Below are positions 55,665 to 64,000 of a stretch of DNA of 64,000 nt, one piece after another. Origin of the DNA: Paralichthys olivaceus (taxonomy: Eukaryota > Chordata > Actinopteri > Pleuronectiformes > Paralichthyidae). The notes below the pieces were generated by a model that was not told the origin of the DNA, made no database searches, and was given only the letters and a program-made list of their open reading frames with translations. The DNA is taken from positions 8,674,001 through 8,738,000 of the forward strand of contig NC_091093.1 of assembly GCF_024713975.1 (NCBI RefSeq), read 5' to 3'. Every line of letters begins with the position of its first letter. Positions within the stretch are counted from its first letter, which is position 1. The position numbers and the translations under genes were made by a program.

Positions 55665-57749
55665 GTAAGACGCTCAAAGTTCATTTAATATTCAAATACC
55701 CTCAACGTGTGGAAGCCTAAAGTAGCTGGAACTGTGTTCTAAAAGCGGAAGGTTAGTTAAGAGCGAGAAAAAACACTCAAATCGTTGATTTGCTCGCCGG
55801 AAAGTGTTTTTCTCTCAGGTTAGATTTCCGTTGTGGTCGAGTTTCATTCTGAGGTTTAATTTGAAACAGTCACGTGTGTTGAACTTGTTTGCGTGAGTGT
55901 TTTCACTGCTCTCACCATCCTCACTCCTGCTGCTGAGATGAGCTCGGCGTGTCTCCGGTTTGACTTCAGGAGCTAAAGCTAACCAGCCTTAACAAAAACA
56001 CGGGTTCGTGTGTTCGGGGCAGTTGGAGCTGTTAGCGGTGAGCTAACAGTGCGGGCAGGTATGTGAGCTGGAGTCCCTCTTTGTTTCCCTCCTGTTTAAT
56101 GACCATGTGTGAACAAGTCCCGGGTTGTCTACCTCATGTGCCCTCCTCTCCTGTGTCTGCGTGAAAACACAGAGGAGAAGAGCCTCGATCAGAAGTTACA
56201 CATTCACGTGGAAGCCCCCCTAAAAAGATTCCTATGAGAATAAAAAGTCAAAATGATGAAACAGAAAGTTTTTGATTTAGTGCGTCATCATTTTTTAAGA
56301 CACCAAGTCATTATATTGAGCTCCTAAGTCATTTTGAGTTAGTTACTTATTATTTTGAAATAGTAACTCGTTATTTTGAGATAGTAAGTCATTATTTTGA
56401 TAAACTGTCATTATTTTTTAAAAACGAAGTCATTATTTTTGAGATAGTTGGTCATTCCTTTAAGCTAGTTACTCATTTTTTTATGTTAATATGTTTATTT
56501 TATCTTAATAAATCGTTACTTTAAGCTAGGCAGTCATTATTTTGAGATATTATGTCATTTTGAGTTTGCACGTCATTATTTTTAAAAACTATGTCATTAT
56601 TGTCACGATAGTAGGGCATTCATTTAAGCTAGTAACTCATTATTTAGTTAGTAAGTTCATGTCTTATCGTATTAAATTGTTATTTTAAGTTAAGGCAGTC
56701 ATTATTTTAAATTCCTAGGTCATTATTTTAAATTCCTAGGTCATTATTTTGAGATACTAAGTCATTATTTTTGACATATGTCTTTTTTGTCAGTAGCTTG
56801 TTATTTTGATTTTGGAAGTCATTCTTTTGTGTAAGTTTCTCATAATAATGACTTTCAAGAGTTTTCGTAACAAAATGGGTTTCCATTTGGAGTTTATCAT
56901 TATTATTATTTATAAAACTGATAATTTCCTCGGGGATGTGTCTGTAGACGGACACAGCAATGAAACCTGCACACACCTTGTCATCTTGTGTTGTCTGTTG
57001 TCAGTTGTCAGTGACTTAGTGTTCTTCCAAATAAGGCCAACCCCAAAATATTATCAGGGAAGTAAAGCCTTTTTTTAAAGTATGTAAAAGTGCAGCTGTG
57101 CTGTCTAAGATCCTGCCTGGAATAGTTTGCCTTCATATTTCCTCATAGAACATAGAGTAACACCTCTGCTCTGAGTGACTCAAACCTGTCATTTCAGATT
57201 CATCAGTGATTTAAGTCTCTCTGTAAAAGGTCCACATAATAAAACAAGATTTGATTAATATTTGAAGTCTCTTTTCGGATTATAAAAGATGTGGCTGTTA
57301 CATTACTGGTCTGTCCTTCAGTCCTTCCGCCACAGATGTTTTTCATTAAAGAACAACTATTGTTTGACCTAAACCAATCATACACAGTATGGCCTTGAAC
57401 ATGTCACTGAAAAAGATGTAGACATCCCTGCTGCTTTAATTACTGACAATTATTTCCACATGGCCGGGTTTTGTACTTTTGCATTTTACTGTGGCTTTGC
57501 CATAAGATGTTTTTTAAATGAATGTTGTTGATGGTGTTTGAGGTTGTGAAAAAGGATTCTGGGTAACTCACAGACCTTATACTGTCGACGGTTTTCACTG
57601 ATGAAGAATTGGTTGAGATGCTGTTCGTTGTTTAGTCAGTGCATCACAGTGGCTGCTCAGAGGTGAATCAATTTAGATTTCTAAATGGTGAACATGGGTG
57701 TGTGAAGTCACTGTCAACCACCAGCGTTTTTGTGTTTGTAATGCTGCAG
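55665..57749. other. Putative first intron of the next gene
   Basis: Non-coding sequence between two candidate untranslated exons. It includes the AT-rich tandem array at 56300-56830; elsewhere I see nothing. Confidence 0.4.
56300..56830. repeat. AT-rich degenerate tandem array
   Basis: The unit AGTCATTATTTTGAGATA and variants recur every 20-23 bases, at least fifteen times. A higher-order period is visible: TTAAGCTAGTTACTCAT near 56460 recurs as TTAAGCTAGTAACTCAT near 56624, and AGGCAGTCATTATTTTGAG near 56529 recurs as AAGGCAGTCATTATTTTAA near 56693, a spacing of about 164-165 bp. Near the right end the unit TTTAAATTCCTAGGTCATTA is doubled exactly. Confidence 0.85.
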
Positions 57750-57848
57750 GCCAGCTGATGTGACCACTGTGGATGTGGACGTCCACCTAACATATCACTG
57801 AAGGAGCAGACAACAACTATACATTGGTTTTATATACATGCAATCAAG
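57750..57848 (+). other. Candidate second untranslated exon of the next gene
   Basis: An acceptor-like TGCTGCAG|GCC and a donor-like AATCAAG|GTATCC bracket 99 bases without an open frame. A 5' UTR exon is possible, but chance splice motifs are common and no transcript supports it. Confidence 0.25.
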
Positions 57849-60800
57849 GTATCCAACTATGGCTTGTATGACTCCTTGCAGTGACACCTGGAGGTTGTTC
57901 GGAAGTTCAAGTTCACTGTAGAATTACAAATTAAGTTTGTTTTCAATCAATCAAACATTATTTATATAGCACCTTTCAAACAATTCAAATCCAATTAAAA
58001 GTGCTTTACAGGTGATTGACAAAACATAGGATACAAACATGGATTTAGAGATAAATTCTTACCAGAGCAATCGATAATTGAAAAGACAACAATAAAAGAA
58101 AGTTAAGATAATTGAATATGCATAATCAACACTAAAATTTCAGTAAAACAACATAGAATAAGATAAATTATTTATGTCTATTCAAATTTTAGAACACTAC
58201 ATAAAAGCCAGACTACATTTGTGTCTGTATATAACATTTTTGGCCTGGAGTCAATAATTTATATGCTAAAATTAACACATTGTCACACAAATGTCTGATT
58301 GGATGGATGTTTAAATTATGACATTTTATACTCAAATGGTCAATGGTCAACTTCACTGTGACATCATAATGTTCTTTAGAACTGTGTTTCTAGCCATTCT
58401 TAACTCAGAGGGGGAGATTGTGACTACTTCCTGCTATGTGATTGGTTGACAAAGGCCCATGTATCCGTGTGGCTGTAATTCGAGCTTTAATTGGGCGAAT
58501 GCATCAGTTAAACTAATTACATGCACGTCATGGTACCACAACGCGATACGTTCTCTTCAGCTGAATCCACTCTTTTGCTCTAATGAATATTTCAAACATT
58601 CTGCCAGGCAACAGTGTAAATATTATCATATGTAATGTAAGTATCCCTCATTCAAACTCAGCCTGTTTTTTCAGTCTAGTTCCTGGGCCATAACTTTTCC
58701 TAAAGTGGAGTTTTCCTGGCATCATTGTGTAGCTCAAACACTGGATGAAAGAAAGTTCTGAGTCAAATAGAGATTGTGTAGCTGTACAAACATCTTGTGA
58801 ATACATATTGCACTATGTTCCTCCACCAGAAATGCATGTGAGTGTACTTCTGCTGATTAAAGCTGTTAAGAAGTTCAATAGTGACGGCTGTTTGTACTGT
58901 AAACTGAATTCCTTTTTTATTTTATCAAACAATGGGAGTATAAAAAAATGTGGAAACCCTGCGATGGGATGTTAAATGCATTCCTGGTACTGGAACTCTG
59001 TGCACACTGATACATTCGGCCTCATGTTTCTGATCATATAGAGCACACGTAGCGTCACAATCTGCATAGGGAGGACGGACACAGCTTTTGTGTGGTGTTT
59101 GTGTCATTTGGATGATTACATCATTAATCCATTTGTCAATTCTACTCTAGTAAATGGAGGTAGCTTATAGGGCTTAGCAGTAGTTGGATTCTGTGATGAT
59201 GATGACAGCGACCCATCATTTTTTATTATCTAGCAAGCATAACATATTAAAGCCACGTGACCTTAAATAGTGAGTATAGCAAAACAGTTGCGTCACAAAT
59301 GTCTTTGAACGAGAAATACATCAGGTTCAAAATCAGGTGAGAGAGAAATTAGGGCATCAATCTGAGGTATGGAGTTGGTTTGTTTGAGTATTATCTGCAT
59401 ATAAGACAGCAAAGTGGCACCACAGTGGAGATGGGGTCAAATTCCTGGTCGTGGATCAGTGGATCAATGCACTGCTGAGGTGCTTGGGTCCTCAATGAAA
59501 AGCTGTAATCTAAATTATGACACATACATTGGCATTTGTCATCCGTGTGCAATTATCCATTGTGACACTGTGATGTATCTCATTCTGAGAAGATGGGAAG
59601 CTTGTTGTGATTGTGCATGTTAATAGATTGATTTTACACTTTGCTGGATCTGGACAGGGACCGTCTGTTGCAGGCTGGGCAGCACGGACACAAACGCATG
59701 CTCACACAAACATAAAAGCCGTGAATAGCTCTGGGGCTGTTCGCAGTGATGACAGAGTCGACTATCCTCATCATTCTTTTGTGACCAGTCTCTTAATAAC
59801 CAGTGGTGGAGTTGTTTTGGGTTTCTCTTTTTTTCCTCCGTCATGCAGCCTAAGCTGACGATGTAGGCAGCACAAAGCAGTGATTCCAAAGTGAAGTCTG
59901 TACATTCAGGGCTTTGTCTGAGAATTTGTCCAAAACAGTTTCTTTTTAACTTTTATTTTTAGTACAGATGTTCCAATACCATTTTCCCCTTCCCCCTACC
60001 TGAACTTTGTGTATCATCTGATGCTTGTAAATGTAAAAAACAATAACTTGTATAACACATTGAAACAGCTTTATGCTACTTACCCTATATTGATTGTCAT
60101 TGTTGTATGGCCTATTGGCAACACTAGTCCCAACTAAGTCTTGCTCACTTGGTTTTACTTGTGAGGCTTTTATAGCACTGGTTAATGCTGGACTAGTGGA
60201 AAGCCTTTCTTCTTAAAAACAGTACTTGCTCGTGGCAGTACAGCACAACTGCTGTTTTAGGACAAGGTGATTTCTGGGTAAAGAAAATTACAGTTGAAAT
60301 TTGGAGGCATTTCTGATGCTTGTATTGGAACATCTGTAAGTTTGAGATATTAATTGCCTACACTGTTTTGTCCCATCCAAAACAGATATATTTGGAACAA
60401 GAGAAAATCTAATCATTTGGTCTTTTGTGGATTAATGTATATGGATTTATTCATCTTTGTAATCAGTCTGTTTCCTAAGTTGTACTGTTTATCTGACCAG
60501 GCTTTGGTTACTGACAAACTGCTGCTTTTCTCTTCAGTCTCACTCCTTTTACAGATATAGTTTGTTGTCTTATGGATCAGCACTGATGCTAAAGAGAAAG
60601 CTGCAGTCTTGTGTAACTTACCAAAACACATCTACTAGTGCGCAAGCGTCTCTGTCTGTGCTTGACAATGACGTCGACCTTGACAGGAAATATGGAGAAC
60701 TTCCACAGGAAACATGAATGTGACATCTTGCAGGTTTTTCTACAGAGTGAGGACTGACACCATCTATTGCGGTGAGACACTCTTGTACTGCTTTCATTAT

Positions 60801-60960
60801 CTTTCTCAGTCCACAGCTAACGTCTTGATTTAAAGGCAATACAAATATTTCTGTTCCTATAAGAGATCTTCATAAAGACCTATACAAACACATGAACCCT
60901 ATTTGTGCTGTAGTGCTGCACAATGATGCTGCATCATTTGTCTTTTATGAAGCTTTGTGA
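57849..60960. other. Non-coding stretch, no exon seen
   Basis: AT-rich sequence with short open frames only. It includes an interspersed repeat at 57950-58030. The remainder holds nothing I recognise. Confidence 0.45.
57950..58030. repeat. Interspersed repeat fragment
   Basis: CAATCAAACATTATTTATAT, AGCACCTTTCA and AAAAGTGCTTTACAGG in order match, from memory, a very common teleost repeat, probably the 3' end of a LINE. Confidence 0.55.
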
Positions 60961-60964
60961 AGGT

Positions 60965-61136
60965 GTGTTTGTGTGTACTTGTACAGATATCTTTGTGAGG
61001 ACCACTTTGAGCCTACAACCTACAGAGTGAGGACATTTTGGAAAAATGAGACTTGGTTTTGGGGTGTGTGTCAGGAAAAACCTACTTCACCTTTTGCTGT
61101 CGGAGACTTCCTTCCCATCTCAGTCGAGAAATATCT
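60965..61136. repeat. GTGAGGAC-type dispersed repeat
   Basis: TTTGTGAGGACCACTTTGAG, CAGAGTGAGGACATTTTGG and GAAAAATGAGACTTGG form a chain of related words ending in a CA microsatellite. It resembles common fish repeats of this type; a relation to the copies at 11515 and 32515 is possible but not shown. Confidence 0.45.
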
Positions 61137-61145
61137 CACACACAC

Positions 61146-61182
<37 letters not shown>
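61137..61182. repeat. (CA)n microsatellite with one interruption
   Basis: CA repeats broken by a single G at 61150. Confidence 0.92.
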
Positions 61183-61184
<2 letters not shown>

Positions 61185-64000
61185 GAGTGGCTGATTGCTC
61201 ACATAATAGGCATTTTCTGTTGTCATTATACCCTATGATGTTTCCAAATGCATCTAGCCACTCATAACCCTGATGATTTCACCCACTTCTACCCTCTCTC
61301 CCATTTTCTCTCCCTTTGTCTCTAATCATTCATCCTCACGTTCCCTCATCCACTTTTCGAGCTGGCTCTTTACCTCACCCCTGCTGCCGCCACTCCTCCT
61401 CAGGCTGGAAATGAGAAGGGTCCTCTTAGTGGACAGTGCGCTAATCCCTGAACACACTCTGGAGACTAATCGGACTCATTAACTCTGACTCCGGTGCTTT
61501 GAGCTGGAGATCAGCACTAATCCTTCTTCACCACAGTCTTTGAGATGCATGCTGTAAACACTCTCTTTCTTTTCACACGCTGCTTTTTTTTCATGCAAAT
61601 GAAGAGAGATCAACCATGCAACCTGAACATGGTAATTTTTTGGGATTCTGTAGTATTAATAGTTGTTTTTTGTAGACACTACACTCCACTTTTAGCTTTA
61701 AACATCACCTCAAAATGATTTCTGACCCACTGAATTTCTCTTTTTGACAAGTCACAGTGTTAAAAAGGGAAAGGATCAAAAGACGGAGCAAAAACACGGG
61801 TCATCAGATCATTGGTCTGTGATTCAGGCCACTTACTGCCTTGCTCATTGGAACCACCAAACTCATCTGGGAGGTTTTGTATACTGATTACGTTTGTTTG
61901 ATCTAAATATAGTGGACCTAACTTCATCGCAGTACCTTCCGGTTTGAGTGTTTGAGGCTGGAGTGTTGGGGAGAGGTGACCTTTGCATAGGTGATGCCTC
62001 TCTCCATCTCTCACTCCCAGGATTTCCTCCATATTGTGTCATGAAATTGAAGGAAACTTCCCCACCGTAGAAAAATAACCAAAAATAGCAGGATGCCATC
62101 AGGACCAGGTGCTCTAAAGGCTCAAAGACCTCTGTCACTGACGTCATCCAATCTGCGGGAGACGCCGCTTCACTGTTAACTGCCCAGTGGAAACTTTGAG
62201 TAACGGTTTTATCTTTCTCTATGCTGCTGAACCCATTTTTTTTCTCACTTTAACCTCTTGACTGTTTGAAATTTAAACACAAGCCAGCGCAAAATCATGC
62301 TGATAACATCTGAAACTTAAACTTGAGCTAACTGCTTGTTGTTATTCTAGCTACATGTTTTAATGACACTGCCAATCTCATTTTGAAAACCTGCACACTT
62401 CTGACTAATGATCTGCTTTCCCGGAGTTATAACCACATCTGTACCAACAGATTTAAATCAGGGCTGTGCTGAAGTTATGAAGCTACACCATAGCAACCTT
62501 TACGACTCACCCTCTGTTCTCTTTTGTAATGAGGGTTATCATCATAGAGTCCAGGGCCAGTGGTCGATGCACCTACAATAGCAGCACAATTAGCCATGAC
62601 CATAGCCATAGCTATGTTACCATGTAGGTCTTACTAACATCAGTGACTTCAAAGCAGATGTTTTGAAACTTGTAAATTTGTGATATCTCAGTTTCCTTTG
62701 GCATATCCGGTGTGAACCTTTTTGGGGTAAATATTCACAGCCTCCACAGCCTTTAACCCTTTATCCTTTAGTGTCAGAACCACAAACATGAGATGGTTAA
62801 TTCAAATATTAAATGTACTTGTCTGAGAATAACTAATAATAACCATGATGTTAAATGAATAATGTTAAGGTATTATTTTTGTGATAATGCTTATGATAAT
62901 TATGTTACAAATGTAAAACAGGAATTATTGGAAAATTGGTTGGGCCATGGATTACCATGGCAAAAGAAGAAGTTTGAAAGCTTTGCGATATTGGGGTCAG
63001 CCTTAATCTTAAAAACAAAAATTAAAGCTAATTATTCTCCTTTACCATGGCAAATAGCCATCACTGTGGTAGAGTTGATCTTGTAACTCCTATAACAATT
63101 TCAATGAAGATAACTTGTTTATAATCAAGGTAGTTTTATATTGAGCTCTGTGTCTGGAAGTTTCAACTTGTGGTTTCATTTAAAATCATGAAGACACGCT
63201 TCGAAACAAAACTGTTACAAGGTTATTGTAAAGCACGAATTAGTTAAAGGACACATAAAGGCAGTGAGTATCTCTGAGGGCAGCACAGTGACTCAGTGGC
63301 TCACACTGACTTGACAGGTTGATGGTATTTCTGTGTGGATCTTATCCTCGTGTCTGTTTTTCTTTTTTCAAGTGCGGACATGCTGGTTTGGGTGACATCA
63401 CTTTTGCAAGAACACATGGATGAACCTAATTGAAAGCAACTTTTGAAGTAAAAAAAATGTCACAACTGTAGAGCACCAGGCCGAATTTTTGTTTTTAACT
63501 TCTATTAATTGTATAGTGATTCCAATTAAAGTGATGCAACATTACTCTCTGTAACATGGGGACCTGCAGACCTTCTCCCAGTCTACTGTCAGCAGCTTAT
63601 TAGTGCTGATTTATATTTGTTTATGCACCTCTGCACATCCTGGACAACTTTCACAATTGTACTTTATCAAACTGCCAGTGCATCATGGTGGGGAGAATAA
63701 GGCTATAATTTATTTTTATTAATTATTATTGTTTGATAGCTATAGATGGAGAGATGATTGGAACAGATGGAAAAGACAAAAACAAAATCCATGGCTTGAC
63801 ACAAACTGCATCGTTGTAGGTCAGACCACCAGGGCTTCTTGAAAACACTGTTTTTACAGGGGATTAGAGGATCCCACTCTGCTTTCATATAACCCCAACA
63901 TGTACATGCCTGCCACCACAAAACATCACAGTAATGGCTTCTGCACTCTGAGTCACAAAACTGGTATATCCTTAAGAAATGAAATGCACGTGTGATCTGA
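61183..64000. other. Right-end stretch, no feature recognised
   Basis: The part at 61270-61400 is pyrimidine-rich; the rest is AT-rich. No coding exon, RNA gene or element end was found. If the next gene is adcy7, its first coding exon lies beyond the window. Confidence 0.45.

Noticed and set aside
58745..61482. First coding exon of adcy7 in the right-hand part
   Set aside because: No frame with multiple membrane segments or a cyclase motif and proper splice sites was found.

Overview
This window is nuclear DNA from a bony fish, most likely a spiny-rayed teleost. The genes are vertebrate, with short coding exons, GT-AG introns and near full-length matches to human proteins as I remember them. 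The intervals between exons hold CA/GT microsatellites and short non-autonomous DNA transposons typical of fish. No prokaryotic, plasmid, viral or CRISPR-like content was seen. Exon boundaries were worked out by hand from splice signals, phase and conserved protein sequence, not from transcripts.

Layout, left to right. Minus strand: the first two coding exons of wtip (2358-10436; the rest of its LIM domains lie off the left edge), then a complete two-coding-exon sdr42e1 (12306-14168). Plus strand: cnep1r1 (six coding exons, 15820-18913, 125 aa), heatr3 (fifteen coding exons, 19509-30216, 681 aa) and tent4b/papd5 (twelve coding exons, 33686-53223, 683 aa). A CpG-rich block with a good splice donor at 55664 looks like the untranslated first exon of the next plus-strand gene. 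Human 16q12.1 synteny (CNEP1R1-HEATR3-TENT4B-ADCY7) suggests adcy7, but none of its coding sequence is inside the window. sdr42e1 and cnep1r1 are divergent, with a cluster of five CCAAT motifs just upstream of cnep1r1.

The genes are not a functional operon. wtip is a LIM adaptor (Hippo/junction signalling), sdr42e1 a putative membrane NAD(P)-dependent oxidoreductase, cnep1r1 the regulatory subunit of the lipin phosphatase complex, heatr3 the import/assembly factor for uL18/uL5 (RPL5/RPL11), and tent4b a non-canonical poly(A) polymerase for RNA surveillance and mixed tailing.

The most unusual points are: a GC-AG intron after heatr3 exon 9 whose upstream acceptor is also an atypical (GT)10 tract; a (GT)n tract at the acceptor of wtip exon 2; a long SPRSS repeat array in wtip; a 923-bp hAT-like element with a perfect 8-bp target duplication and a GT/AC hairpin; a 481-bp Harbinger-like element with 20-bp perfect terminal repeats, TTA duplications and a possible transposase-start remnant; and an AT-rich tandem array with a ~165-bp higher-order period. 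I saw no convincing new multi-gene biological system; most of the window is ordinary vertebrate gene territory.
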